From positions 71,902,926 to 71,966,925 of the forward strand of contig CM049309.1 of assembly GCA_026874595.1 (NCBI GenBank): a DNA stretch of 64,000 nucleotides, written 5' to 3'. The DNA is from Sipunculus nudus (Eukaryota; Annelida; Sipuncula; Golfingiida; Sipunculidae). This document shows positions 12,801-25,499 of the stretch, piece by piece (position 1 is the stretch's first letter; every line of letters begins with the position of its first letter). Under the pieces are notes generated by a model. It saw nothing but the letters and a program-made list of their open reading frames with translations, ran no database searches and had not been told where the DNA came from. Position numbers and translations under genes: made by a program.

Positions 12801-15800
12801 AGAGACCTAATTTCAGGTTTCCAAGAAGACATATCATGGGCCTCCCAGTAGGATTAGTCGTAAACTGTGTGTCCTGTTAACAGATGACTGCATTTTTCAA
12901 AGTCTCAAAAATACAGAAAAAAAATGGTAAAAAATTGAAAAAAATAGATGGTGCCACCAGTCTGCAGAAACTGATGATACATCCCATGACCAGTATCCTT
13001 GCTAAAAATCATGATGATCCATGCATTAGTTGTTGAGATATTTGAGGTTTTGTGTTAAATTTTCCATTATTCTGGGGGGTACTTCAGAGCCCACTAGCTT
13101 GGAGGATATAGATCAAAGTGACCGAATTTCAGGTTTGCAAGGGGAATTTTCATGGTCCTCTCAGAATGTCAAATTACAGGATTCTAGTTCCAGCATTTGT
13201 GGTTTGTGCCCTGTTAATGGACAGAGGCCCATTGCCAGACAGACAACTGACAAAGAGGGTTTGCTATAGCTCAGATGACTTACAGTCAGCTAAGCTAAAA
13301 ATTGCTTAGGCCCACAAAAGGTTATTTTTCACCTACCTTTTTTCAGAAACAAGTGCAGGGAGCCAATTTTTTACCTTTTTATTACTTCTTTTTTTTAAAT
13401 TCAATAACCAACCTAATTTTTTAGCTTTAATTTTTAATTTTAAGATGTTAACTGATTAAATACTTACATTTACATACTGTTAAATCAACAATACGTACAG
13501 GTAAATAATAAGTCACAGTACAAAATTAGCAAAATTTTTTGTGCTGATTTTAAATAACTTAAAAAATTTACAAAATTAATCTTATTATTTATACAGAATT
13601 GAATTTTGAATAAATAAAATTATATCCCTGAACAAAAATCTATAGCTATAGCTATTCATAGGTTAGGTGACTAAATATCTTCTGGATTTTTTACACATTG
13701 CATTATGTTCAGGCCCATAACCTCTAGAAATTACATAATACTGACCTGGTTCCTGGTATTTTCAAAGGAAAAATATAGAGGAGTATGTATATACAATTTG
13801 ATAAAAAAACGGATCAGTGGTTTTGACAACAGGCAGTTTTTAGTGTAACAATGAGTTTTTAATGGAAAAATTCAGGTTTCTAATTTATATCTCAAAGGAA
13901 TAACGTCGTAACGAAAACGCAGTTTTCAGTATGGAAGAAGATTCTGGGGACATTTATGCCAAATTTTTTATCTGTAGGTCCAATGGTTTCAAAACTTGCC
14001 AGTGTAACAGACGCAGACCAAGACTAAGGCTGAGATGACTTATAGTCAGCTGAGCTAAGAAAATGTCTTACTGGGTTGAGATCAAAATTGGTAAAATTCT
14101 ACTGCAAATCAAAATATAAATTTCTGTTACAGGGGGTCAAAACTGACATGTGCCATGACTGAGAAGACAACCCTTATAATTTGACTTTACTTACAAAATC
14201 TGGCATTTTCAGAAGTGGAAACTGGTTCACAATTTTTTGTACTGCCCCATCTTCCAGGTTTCTTATAACAAGCCTCCTCTCACTGAAAGAGCTGCGCATA
14301 AGCTTCTTTAGCTGGGGCTTGTCTTTTCTTGGAAGAGCTTTCTTAATGCCCTCTTGACACTCCTCAAAAGTCATAGATGTTCCTGATAAAGATACACCGC
14401 ATTACAAATTGGTGCTATTCAACCCATCTATTCTGTTACAGAAGTGATTGAGATCATATAATAGCTCCTCATTGGTACAGTATATGATTTGGTGATGGAT
14501 AAACAAGGTTGGATCATTCCAGTGCAGTGAAATAAAATTGATGATTAAAAATAGTGAATATCAAACACATTTGCTGCTCTTTTCTATCTAATATAGTGCT
14601 AAGCATTGCTTAAAGATTCATCAAATCCATCTGATGAAATAAAATGCAAGTTTTGTTCCAGAAATTATATTTAGCTAAGCCTGACCTGTTGCCTGGATGT
14701 TCAACCTTGTGACCCCACAATCTAAAAGCTTATATCTTGAGCTGAGTAATAGTTAAACTACACATGAGGTCTGGCCAAATTTATAGCTCCCATATAAATG
14801 AAGTTTTGACCTAAACAATTAGTTCTAAAAGAAATTATGAAAAATAAATTAAGAGATTGAAAAAGAAATAATTAAATGAAATACCTTATCAAATTAATTA
14901 TTTTAATATTTTCAAATTACATGTTACATACCTGGTGCAACTGTTGCCAATTCAGTACATCGTCTACTCTTCTTACTGGTACGAGATTGGCTGGGGTTTT
15001 CCCTTCCCTTGTTCAGACGCCGTTTCCGTCGCCATCTGATGTTTCTTAGTTTTTGGGAGAGTTTTGCAGTGATGAATGACTGCGATATTAAAAAACTTCT
15101 ATTTTAAACATCAGTTAGTTTTTATAAAAGCAAAATGATTCCATTTCTCTGTCTCTGCATGATCATGTGTATACATGTTTTGAACAGCAAAGCAGTTAAT
15201 TTGCAGCACTGTTGCATGTAATTGATGGAAAATAGCATGGGATTTTGCACCAGCATGAATTCTTGTGGAGTGCATGTAACACCACAAAAAGGAAATATTA
15301 TAGTGTGTTTGGTTGTAAAAATAATAAATAAAAATATAAATATATTGTAAAAAATAGAAATAATAGTTTTGTAGCTATGCTTTATAATACTGAAACATAC
15401 CTTAAATGGTGTCAAGTTGTCTTTAAGTCATTAAGTTTGTGAGCATTATTTTGTGTGCAACTGACTTGTCAGTAACTGTCATCAAATACAAAAAAGTAAA
15501 ACATGGCTCACCCATGGATTTCGACCACTTGTGAAGGTAATCCCTGGATATTCTGACACTAAGGCACGCCCATAATTCTCATACTCCAACTTTGTTGAGA
15601 TGTCACATGTGGCAATGATATGGTATGCTGTCTCCTCAATAAATGCGTCAAACTCTTCCAGGATTTTGCCTTGGTCAAGGAGAGTTTTAATCCTGGTGCT
15701 GTATTGAGGCAGGTTAGGTTTACCCACAGGATTATTTTCAGTAAGAAGCTGGGTTGTTTCTTTGTTTGGAATTACATCCTCCATCTCAGATGCACCTTCT

Positions 15801-18800
15801 GACAGGACTTGCTCCTCTGTTGTAACACTGCTGCCAGCCACTGATTCTTGGGTGTTGCTGCCACCTTTGGGACTAATGTGCTAAACAAGGACAAATTTAA
15901 AAGATTTATAACAGTAGGTTTCTAATTTTTTCTCAAATTGTAATTTAACTTCATACTTAATATGAATAATATTTATAGTATTAATAATAATAATTATTAT
16001 TAATAATAATATATAAAATTTACAGGGCCTTATTCATAATTCCTCACAGTAATTTTAAAAGATTTTTAAGAGGATGTTAGCAAACTGATCACACTGTTAT
16101 CATATCTTAAGGCATATATATCATTTGTTTCTTTCACACAATTATGATATAGCTTGTTAAAGGCATTTCCTCTAAAAATGTGCTATGAAAAACTAGTGAA
16201 ATCATACATCACATACCTAATTGACTAACTTTTATACACAATATTTTTCAACTAAAACAACCATTAAAAATCAACTTACATCTTTTAGGCTCAGCAGTAC
16301 CATGATTTTCCTCACATTACCTATTTTCCCAGGTAACATTGCCTTCAGATCATTCTCTTTTATATGCCTTAAGGTGAAGCCATCCACAAAATTATCTGTA
16401 AATCAAAATTAATGGCAGTTAAAGCTGTTTATGTATAATTTAATTTAGGTCTATAACTGCAGCTGTGATCTAGCTTTTTCTACTTTCTCCACTCAATCTT
16501 TGTTATGAAACTCCTCAATGTCAACCCTTCGGATGTGCATGTTTGCTCTGGAATTTTCAGGAATGATGGCAAGTGTGTCCTTAAAGGTGTCATTTTCCAT
16601 CTCTTCCCAGATGTCCTAAGAAATCTGACATTAATTAGTGAAGGAGCTGCATATTAGGAAATGCATATTTATGCATATAATTACCCTGCTGGCTTTACCG
16701 ATGGATTGAAAAGGGACACAACATGTCATTTAGAAATATATGTAGGCTGAAAAACCTGTAGCTCTTACACTACTGAGTTTTGATGTAGCTCTTACACTGC
16801 AAGTTTTGATATTATATTTCAACATATTGTCAAACACTGTGGATATAGCATGTTTGCCAAGTGAATAAATTCTACAGCTTTCTTCAAAATAACAAGAAAA
16901 ACTCGGTGCCCTGACCAGAAATAAATCACCTGTCCAAATCATTCACTTGGATAATTATAACAATATATTTTTTTAAAAGTCTGGAAACTCTGACAGTTCA
17001 AGTAAGAAATATCATATTCAATGTTTAACCATATGTACTAACCATAATTTGATGGCACAGCTCTCTATGGAAACCACACTTCATCCAAATTCTGCAACAT
17101 GACATAATGCTGTTCCTTGCATTTGTGGTAAATCTGTGGCCAAACATATTTCAGCTCTTCATATTTTGTGACTTTGATATCATTTGTGCAAACAATCTCA
17201 AAGGCATTCAGCTTGGGATTAAAGTCGACAATGTTCAACATTTTGCATACAAAATATTTTTCTTCACCAAAAATGACTATGGTATCAATCCTGAGCAGCC
17301 CTGGCTCAAGTTCAAATGTATCCACAATAACTGATCCTGACTTATAGATTAAGCCATTGATTTTGACACATGGTGTCAACATGACTTCACAGTTTAGATA
17401 TATATGCAGGTTTTCACAGTTAATTTGACTGAGGAATTTTTCCTTGAATTCAAGTGATTCAACAGACACAATATGCCCTTCTGCCACTTCATCACCCTGA
17501 CTTAGGTACACTTCAGACCTTGAACCTTTAGGACCAAGCATTTGTAAACACATCCATCTCTGATGGTACTCTGAGAGACTTTTTGGAATGTTTTTAAACT
17601 GAACCATCTTTGTAGCTTGAAGAATCCATTTTTTGCTTCGAATCTCATGCACCAGTGCATTCGAAGAGGTCCAAAATGTAGGAGCTGTGTTGGAAAATGG
17701 ACCAAGTAATGCAATTTTGGTTTGTAACTTTCCTCTGGGTACAGCTTTATGAATGTACTGGAATATGCTGCTATGAGGTATTCCAATGATGAAATAGTGC
17801 GTTCTGATGCCACAGGGGATAATGAAAGGAGCGTTATTTGTAGGCAACGCAGGAAGTTTATCCAGTTTTCGTCTTCATCTGGAATTTTGTCTGCTAAAAT
17901 GAAGGGTAATGTTGTCACCAAATTTTTCATTGAAGCAGCTGACTGGGCAAATGTTTTGCCATTAATGAGCCACTTTCTGTCAATGATTTGTGGTTTGTCT
18001 TTAGCTTCATTTTCTGAGTAAGAAAAGTTCAGTATCCGAGCATTTAACTCATCTAGTGAAATATACTGTTTTTGTATAATCACAACACTAAACAAACACC
18101 GAAGTTCATCCCGGAGTACACCCTCAAGCAGAATATGCATGGGGTCATGCAGCAAACACTTTGTTATGGAAAAACCAGGCACGTCATGTAAAATGCTTTT
18201 CCCGTTTATTCCCCATTGTTTTGACCAATGTGTATATACATGTCTTCTTACTGACTTCTTTCAAATGATCTACTCGATCCCTGTGTTCAAATTCATCCCT
18301 CACTGTGCACTCCCTTGCAAACTTAATATCACTCATATTCTCTCGCCTCACTTCACATGACCTGCAAGGTAAATGTGCACCACCTACACCTTCTTTAAAA
18401 CCACCTATCATCTGAGAGGCAAGTGTATCTGCCAGCACAAAGAATAATAGTCCATGCCATTTCTTTTTTCCTGTTCCCGGAACATCAATATCAGCACCAT
18501 CATATAGAATTTGAAGATCTTGTGTGAATGATTCTAGTAACCTGTCAACTCCAAATTCTTTCAAATCCTTTGTTTTGGCTATTGCAAGCAATTGCACTGA
18601 AGACAGCTTACTGCGGTACTCTGCGGGCACATTGAGTAGAAGCCAATAAAATGCAGTTAGCTTATGTTTTTTGCGATGGCTCCCAATAGGATTTACAAGT
18701 TCAAAATCGTCTGTATACAGTGCAAACAGCAGTGCATCACTGTGTTCTGTTAAATATGGGTGGGTTTTGAAATAATATCCGTCATATATATCCTCCATTA

Positions 18801-19693
18801 GGCCTGAAGCATTATGATGATCTTTTCCCAAGCATACCTGGACTTCAGGCATACCCAAAAGAGCTTTCAACTGTTCTAAAAATGGTACACAGTAACCAAA
18901 AACACTTTTCTTTTTCCAAATATACCGGCCCTTTCTTTTGATACGGATCATCCTCTCCCCTAAAGTAATTTCTTCAGGCTGCACATAACCAAAGCCTGTT
19001 TTAAACATCTTTTCTTGTTTGTACTTTGTCTCTAGTCCTTCAAACAGGGGAGCATCAAAGTAATGTGAAAAATCAATTGCTAAACCAGAATTTTCTGCTA
19101 CAATTTTCTGTTTGATAGATTCAAGCTTTTCTTGAAACAACAACTGTGTAGACTGTAATACATCATCCACTGCCTTTTGGCTCATCCTGTGACCAGCCCT
19201 TAGTTTAAGTATATAAGCTGCATCATTTAACTTAGACAAGTCATTTTTATGTACAGGCTGATCCTCTTCTTCATGAAATTGTACATCACAATCACTGTCA
19301 CCCTGATCTGAGGCACAATTTGTAAGTACAGGTTCACTGAAATGCTTCCTTTGACAGTGCATCTTGAACGATGTGTAATTCTTGAAAGAAGCCCCACAAC
19401 CACTATATGAGCAATGAACAATAAACTGAGGTGCATTTCGATGTCTTTTTAGAAGATGATGCAAAAATTTCTTGTGGGATTCAGCAAAATATGGACACAT
19501 ACTGCAACAAATGTCCATTTTCATGGATAATCTGTAAAAAAAAAAAGAAAAAACTAAACAAAACAAGGACTGAAAGAGTATATTTACCTGAAAAGACCTC
19601 TGCAACATCAGATGGTATGCCGCATTTTACTAAAACATCTTTCACATCATCAGGAGTGCTCGTGTCTTCAATATTTGCAAACAGAGTTTCCAT
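9892..19693 (-). CDS. SAM-domain companion protein of CACTA element, 8 exons, intact
   Basis: Exons in transcription order: 19693-19588, 16395-16280, 15880-15512, 15079-14932, 14382-14195, 12014-11892, 11527-11423, 10194-9892. Every border is AG/GT, all phases agree and no stop interrupts, giving about 485 residues. Exons 1 and 2 together form a sterile alpha motif (SAM) domain: DDVKDVLVKCGIPSDVAEVF continues across the splice into DNFVDGFTLRHIKENDLKAM and ends GKIGNVRKIMVLL. Exon 3 has EYENYGRALVSEYPGI and ends at NPW; exon 4 is highly basic (RWRRKRRLNKGR); exon 5 ends near VNQFPLLKMPDF; the last exon holds a globular tail (KSPPRVIITKDG..AYYAWDLSYPKEYQLLGFLQ). The same layout is known in animal proteins labelled SAMD3-like. 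Role inferred: the element's accessory, possibly DNA-binding, protein. The transposase lies in intron 1. Confidence 0.8.
12440..13310 (+). repeat. Degenerate dispersed repeat, about 2.5 tandem units in an intron
   Basis: Units share CAGAGACCTAATTTCAGG, GTTAACAGATGA, CACCAGTCTGCAGAA and CATAGCTAAAAGAATATGAG, with a period near 330 bases, and end in the phrase AGCTCAGATGACTTACAGTC. The same family forms the array at 42.5-43.9 kb and shorter pieces at 13.98-14.06, 24.3-24.5 and 24.8-25.0 kb. Confidence 0.75.
17065..19524 (-). pseudogene. tnp2-type CACTA transposase with N-terminal zinc fingers, two frameshifts
   Basis: The reading begins at ATG 19524-19522 just inside a splice acceptor (exon start 19531) and ends at TAG 17067-17065, about 820 residues if the shifts are bridged. 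The N-terminus has C2H2-like fingers (CCSMCPYF..H..KRH, then CSYSGCGASF..H..KH). The core shows the tnp2 signature: YTDDFELVNPIGSHRKKHK, LADTLASQMIGGF, CRSC, HDPMHILLEGV and HWCMRFEAKNGFF. Likely catalytic acids are in the YTDDFE, LADT and LLEGV blocks (inferred from the CACTA DDE family). The frame changes near 18240-18260 (+1) and near 17620-17630 (-1), so the copy is broken, unless these are assembly errors. It would cut and paste the element in the nucleus. It lies wholly within intron 1 of the SAM-domain gene. Confidence 0.8.
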
Positions 19694-20749
19694 GTTTGTT
19701 TATGATCTGTGAATAAAATAAAAAGTATACCAGATTTAAAGATTCAAAGACAAGGCTTGAAACACTTCTGAAATATTTGGTTCATAAGTTATAGGTTTTC
19801 CATAACAGCACAAACTTGTACAGGTGACCCTGGGTAACAATGCCATATATGCTGTCCTTAGGGTTCATACACATAAAGCCATACACAAGTTATCTGACCT
19901 ACCCTACATCAGGCAGTGACCCTGAAACTTTTCTTGATAGTTTATAAATTTCATTTGATAAATTTCAACTAGAAAACTGACGTATCAGGAAGGGCCCTGC
20001 AAATACATTCACTTTGAGTAAGAGTTTTTTGGTATATGGGAAGAATATTTTGAATATAGGAAGAACAATAGATAGCATATTCAGATGAAGCACAAAATGA
20101 TACATGTAAAGCTGTGAAAATAGGAATAAATGACCAATCATGTTGAAAGGCAGCAACAGAAATATATTAAGAAATTGTATATATATATTATTTTTTTATG
20201 AATATCCCTGAGTATCAGCTTTACCTGTGCAAGTGGAGCCAGAGTTGCTTGTAGCTGAGCCTATAGATGCACTGTGTTGTGTAAATTGACTACATATTTA
20301 TATCAATGTATATTTGCTGATGGTCACTGTAATAGGCCCAGATTCTATAATGCAGGACGTGGAGACAGATATGTCCAAACATGGTTTAAATGAGATGAAT
20401 TTTGTCAACACCAAAGTGTGAGTAAAGTTGACATGTGACCCTGACCCTGACATAAGACCATAAACCCCAAAACTGAAAAAAACCTTATTCCTTGTGTCAT
20501 AGGTATTTTATATTTAAAGTTTGAATCCAATTAATCAGTTGAAACAGGAGCTACTGTCTGAAATTGAATTTGTGGACAGACAGACCTTATCAAGTGATAA
20601 AACTATGTTTTACTATGTAACTTGGAAAAAAAATAGAACCTAAGACCTCATTTCAGGTTTCCTTGCAGATAACATGTTGACCAGATCTGTCCTGATGTGA
20701 AGCTGGAGAAAACAATTATCATGTTTCCCTTTGCTAAAGGTGGATCAAC
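19694..20749. other. Upstream region of CACTA genes
   Basis: No exon seen. The promoter of the two minus-strand element genes should lie here or across the nested insertion, but I cannot point to a start site. Confidence 0.3.
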
Positions 20750-22343
20750 CAGGGTTTCCGCGACCCTAAAATTTAGGCCGGTAAACGGACTCTTTCCCCC
20801 GCGAGGGTCATTAAAAATTCCCCCAGCCAAAGAGGCTGAGAGAGCTTAATAATAACTCAAGCACGAGTGTCGTGCTGTCTTCATCATCTTCAAACTATGT
20901 ATCAGATTTGCGCGCCCCTGTCGCCTGTTCGGTGCCACTCAGTCACTGTCCTGACAATGTCTGAAAAACTTTGAAAAGAATAGATCAGTAAAAAGATTCC
21001 TTATACATGTACAACATCTGCGCAAATAGTTTTTATGCTGTCTCGCCATTTAATTTTCTGGAGAAGGTAATCAGTTGTGTAACCATAGGTTGTGGACGTA
21101 CGATGTCGGCCCTGAACATGCGCTACCGGCCAAAGGTGTGATATTATAATTAATCGTTCGACAACCGTACATTCAGTCTCTGTAGTCAGTAAAAATGATA
21201 AACCTATCGATAATGGAAATTAAATTTGTGTTTTATTTGGTTGTGATGATATATTTTTCAAAATTTGAAGAAGGTGAATCATTTTCATCATGCAGTCGCT
21301 GTGGACATCGCTGCTTTGACATATTAACATACCGCGGGCCTTGCAGCGAGGTCACAATGCAAAGGGCTTTTGTCTTGACCTTACCGAACAAATTTCAAAA
21401 GGCCGGAGCGTAGTGAATGCGCTGTTCTATGTGCGAATATTCATGAGGGAATTCCCTATTGAAATAAAAACTTGTGGCAAATGCAGCCAATAGCGTCCGA
21501 GGAAGTTCTGAATAATTCAACTGAATGTCACACGTGCAGAAACAGGTCGTGCACGTCTCGGACACGATCGCAATCAGGGATTTCGCAGAATCAAATGTTG
21601 GGCCTATAACAAGTAGGCCTAACACACTAAATTTCAAGGATATTGCACGAATTTTAAGTAAAAGCATGCGACAGCAATATATATTTTTTGTCATTTAACT
21701 TTGAGAAAAGCAGCCGGCCGTTGAATGCGTTGCAGCAGCCGACAAAACGCCGGCTGTAGTGCGGGCCCATCGTGAACACCCGGTCAGCGGAGATCACGCG
21801 GTAAGCACCAGGCGCGGGTAATCTGGGAGCGCGGGAAACCGTTAGTCCCTGGAGGGGTATGTTGAATTGGTCAATAGCTTGGGGATACACAGGAAGCGTG
21901 CACGATATAATAAAAACAAACAATGTGGACATCGCTTGGGCAGAACAGGCCCTATATTTATTATATTTATCTTCGTCAATTCGGTTTGCGCAAGTTTCCA
22001 AAACAGATGTTTAGGCGAATCCTTTCCAATGAATAGTTAAGTAAAAGGCCAGTTTCTGGGCCCACATATGTCAGGGAGACACGACTTGTACGTGCATGCT
22101 GCATCACATGAAGGCCTAACGAATATTTTACTGTTTTACTGGTATATTTTTACGCCTTCCATGGGCGTGATACTAAGCTGAAAAAGAACATCAGAAACGT
22201 TGTTTTCAACCTTGATTTTGTAAAATTTCCACACCGTGGGAGGGGGGAACCCACACCCTCCCCTCGCTTCGCCCCCACGCTAGGTTCACTCCCTGTCACA
22301 AAGTAAAAACGGACACACTTTTTCAACCCTGGCGGAAACCCTG
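20750..22343. mobile_element. Nested non-autonomous TIR element, 1.6 kb
   Basis: Ends are CAGGGTTTCCGC at 20750 and its exact reverse complement GCGGAAACCCTG ending at 22343, a 12-base perfect inverted repeat. Directly outside each end is TCAAC (20745-20749 and 22344-22348), a 5-base direct repeat that looks like a target duplication. The interior is more GC-rich than the surroundings and shows no transposase. The CAGGG start recalls hAT-like ends, but those make 8-base duplications, so I leave the superfamily open. Confidence 0.55.
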
Positions 22344-23554
22344 TCAACATCAGAAAAGAATGATTTACACTGACCAATGACCTTGACCCCAAAATCAAAA
22401 GGTATCTTCAGTGCTTAAGTTTCCTGTTGTGTATACTCTAAATGTAGCTGTTCAATTTAGAGATAATCATTCCTTCCAAGCAGCAATCTCAAAACCTTTC
22501 CATAATATTTCTAAAGCTAAATATTTACTTAGAGTTGATCACAATATAAGGGGATACCCCCCCCCCCCCACACACACACACAAGGGAAGCACACAGTGGT
22601 ATACCCCCAATATATGGAATATCTGGGGGATCCACATTCCATAAATGCCTAATATACCCTTCCCAACTCTCCTCCACCTTTTTCTGCAAAATCACATTTC
22701 CTCAGTAATTAACACAGTAGCTGATCCCTCAATTTTGTAAAGAACACTAGGAAAATTTGATTTTATTTTCCCATGCACACCCTGCCATGATTACAGCATT
22801 ACATGATAACAATCGGTTTTACATAATTATTTGAATAAGGGTAGTAATAGATGAACAGACCAGTAGTCGGAAGCACAGATCAGGTCTTGGGGTACATTCA
22901 GTATTTATCTGTGATTCCAGCATGGTGTCTTCTGTAGTTGGTGTAAGTAAGTAGCCAATTCCAAATGACATATTTCTAAATGACAAATGTATGTCTCAGT
23001 CAGCCAGTTACACTGACTCCAATTAGTGTTTCAGTTAAAGACTTCATTTAAGTGCCATATGGTTATAGTCATGTGTGCACACTTTGTTTCCTTTTTTTTA
23101 TAGCTCATTTTCACATACAAACTTTTACTTGTTTTTAGTTTCTACCATTTCTACCCATGTAGAAAGTATATCTACCATATTGATAGTAACTACCTTGTTG
23201 TTACCTGGTGTAAAAGGTCAGATTTTACCCCCTGCCTAATTTACACCCAGGTATAATTTAGCTTAGGTCAATTTATTTAAACCACCTCAGGACAGTTTAT
23301 ACCCCTCAGCATATAGTACCATTGTTAATTATATAAAAAAAATGTGTGCAATTACATTTAATTCATTTAATGTTTCAATCATCTTTTGGTTTTTTTTTTG
23401 GTGGCCTTAACCGCCCCCATTTTTTAATGCTAACTTATCTATTTCTTAATCTAAGTATTTAAATCTTCATTTAAAAGAATTTAAAAGTTCCATTTTGGTT
23501 TGGGACTACTTGTCAGAGTGCCAGCACTTGCTTCCTTTCAGTTTATTCTTATAT
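22344..23554. other. Non-coding, inside CACTA element
   Basis: AT-rich sequence with a C-run plus CA microsatellite near 22558-22582. No gene seen. Confidence 0.4.
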
Positions 23555-23800
23555 CCTGGTGTCACCTATGCAAGATGTCTACCGCACCTGCAGGTCCTGG
23601 GTGTAATCATCCCCATTGCAGGGTCATCACACCGAGGAACCTCCCAAAGACGCACTCGTATGTGAGTAAAACCTGGCTGTGAGGCACAGCCTTCCCATTG
23701 AGCCTGCAGAAAGCTTACCCTGGGTTGGGGTCGACCATGAAGAATCTGACCGCCTCGGCCGAGATTTGAACACACGACCTCCCAGCTTTGACATTCATCT
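23555..23800 (-). mobile_element. SINE copy, minus strand, 5'-truncated
   Basis: Read on the minus strand it has a B-box-like GTGTTCAAATCTC, then GTCGACCCCAACCC, ACTCACATACGAGTGCG, TTTGGGAGGTTCCTCGGTG and GACCTGCAGGTGCGG. The order and wording match the + strand SINE at 60.7-61.0 kb, which shows a fuller tRNA-like head. Confidence 0.7.
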
Positions 23801-24213
23801 TTTGATGTTTCTACACACCATTCATGAGAAAAACTTATAATATCAGTACTGAGGTACAGCAAGTGTAGAAATAACCATTTTGGTTATTTATTTAACTTGA
23901 CCAATATGTATACAGATTTATAGTAGCATTACTTACAATTAATTTTTAATTTATAAACTGTCTTGTTCTTGATAGCTAGCATTTATTTAAAAAGTGGGTA
24001 TTATTTTTGTAGGTCTACATTAATTGGGAGTCTCAAATCAATTTTATAATGTGATTTATGAGATTCAGAAGACAATAAATACTTATATGTATAGTAATTC
24101 AATGAGTCTATACACATATATACATTTTGCAGAGCGATATCATCCACATGAGACTCATTAGTTACATTATTTTTTTTAAACTGACAGAAGATGAACCATT
24201 ATGTACAATTACT

Positions 24214-24234
24214 CCCCCCCCCCCCCCCCCCCCG
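24214..24234. repeat. Poly-C run
   Basis: About 20 consecutive C. Length may be affected by sequencing. Confidence 0.8.
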
Positions 24235-25014
24235 GACTTCATCTATAGTGCTCCTCCAATATATTTTACTAAAAATGTTGTATGTTTTAATTTAATTTAA
24301 TTTTTCAAAGGAACAAAGCCACAGTGACCTAGTTTTGGGTTTGGTAGGAGAACTTAGGAACATATAACTGTATGTCAAGTTTTGTATTTGTAATTTTAAA
24401 ATGTGCTTGTCTAACAGATGGACAGATGGATAATGGTAGAGGACCAAAACTGTAGCTCAGATGACTTTTAGTCAGCTGACCTATCAAGAAAAGCTACCCA
24501 AGATCAAAGGGCATGGTAATGTTCACTCATGGCAATCAAAGCCTAGTTTATTGAGATATTGGAGCTTTTGTATAAAATTTTAATTTTTACTCAAAATGGA
24601 ATAATCACCACAATTTTTATCTTTCTTTAAAAGAGGTGGATGGCTAAACTCTGCTAAACTTTGCATGATGGCAGTCTGTCTTAAACATCAACTTGAGCAA
24701 CATTATTATATTTGATGAACAAACAGATATTTGTTCAATAGCCTTGATCACTGGCAAGCATTTGTGTGAGTGCTACAAAATGTTTTTTGCCCATACTAGG
24801 TCACAATGACCTAAATTGGGCATCTAGGTCTGAGATTTCCCGGGAACCCTGGATGTGGAGTAAGAAATTACTAGATCAGACAGTCGATATGTTACCTGTT
24901 AAATGAGTTGGCCACCAAGATGACAGACAAAGAGAATCACTTTAGCTCAGGTAACTTGAAGTCAGCCGAGTTGATAATGATACAATATAATAAAAACATA
25001 ATATATGAATAATA

Positions 25015-25016
<2 letters not shown>

Positions 25017-25055
<39 letters not shown>
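25017..25055. repeat. AT dinucleotide microsatellite
   Basis: About 19 TA units; a second tract lies at about 25385-25422. Confidence 0.9.
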
Positions 25056-25058
<3 letters not shown>

Positions 25059-25059
25059 C

Positions 25060-25210
25060 AGTGAAACCCCGGGCTATGGACACCCCTCTGGGATGGACAC
25101 CCCACCTAACGGGCATTTTTGGGACAATCGAGCATTTTTACTCTTTTAAGAACAACTCTGGGGGAGACACCCCGCTATTCAGGACAACAGACACTTTTTG
25201 TCAGCCTGAT
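25060..25210. mobile_element. Possible pogo/Tigger-like MITE fragment
   Basis: Starts CAGTGAAACCCCGGGCTATG next to a TA-rich flank, like ends of pogo-type elements, with phrases GGACACCCC and GGGGGAGACACCCC repeated inside. The opposite end was not identified, so this is tentative. Confidence 0.3.
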
Positions 25211-25375
25211 GCCTAAAATCATCCCGGCTAACCATATAAAACCGTAGTGTTTTGATGCCGTTCCTGGGTCACAGTGTTCAATACATCATTGTGGAGCTGT
25301 CATAAGTTGATGGAAAAAATTAATGCATTATTCACTACCAACCAATTTTGTGCACACTATATGAATGCCATAAAG

Positions 25376-25417
<42 letters not shown>

Positions 25418-25499
25418 TATATTTTAAAAGAAAATCCACACCGTGCACACCCTCCCCTCCCCCTCGGGAGTAATTAATATTACAGAAGCGGTTCCAAGT

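Noticed and set aside
16493-16617. Minus-strand exon candidate reading DIWEEMENDTFKD
   Set aside because: It has a good acceptor but ends in a stop and does not fit the frame of either the transposase or the SAM gene; the SAM domain is completed by exon 1 at 19.6 kb instead.
17107-18021. Plus-strand frames across the transposase
   Set aside because: Antisense shadows of the minus-strand transposase.
18232-18252. A tiny intron to explain the frame change in the transposase
   Set aside because: A donor at 18252 and the in-frame downstream sequence leave only about 20 bases, too short for an intron; a frameshift is simpler.
23566-23862. 98-codon minus-strand frame
   Set aside because: Lies within the SINE copy and has no protein motif.
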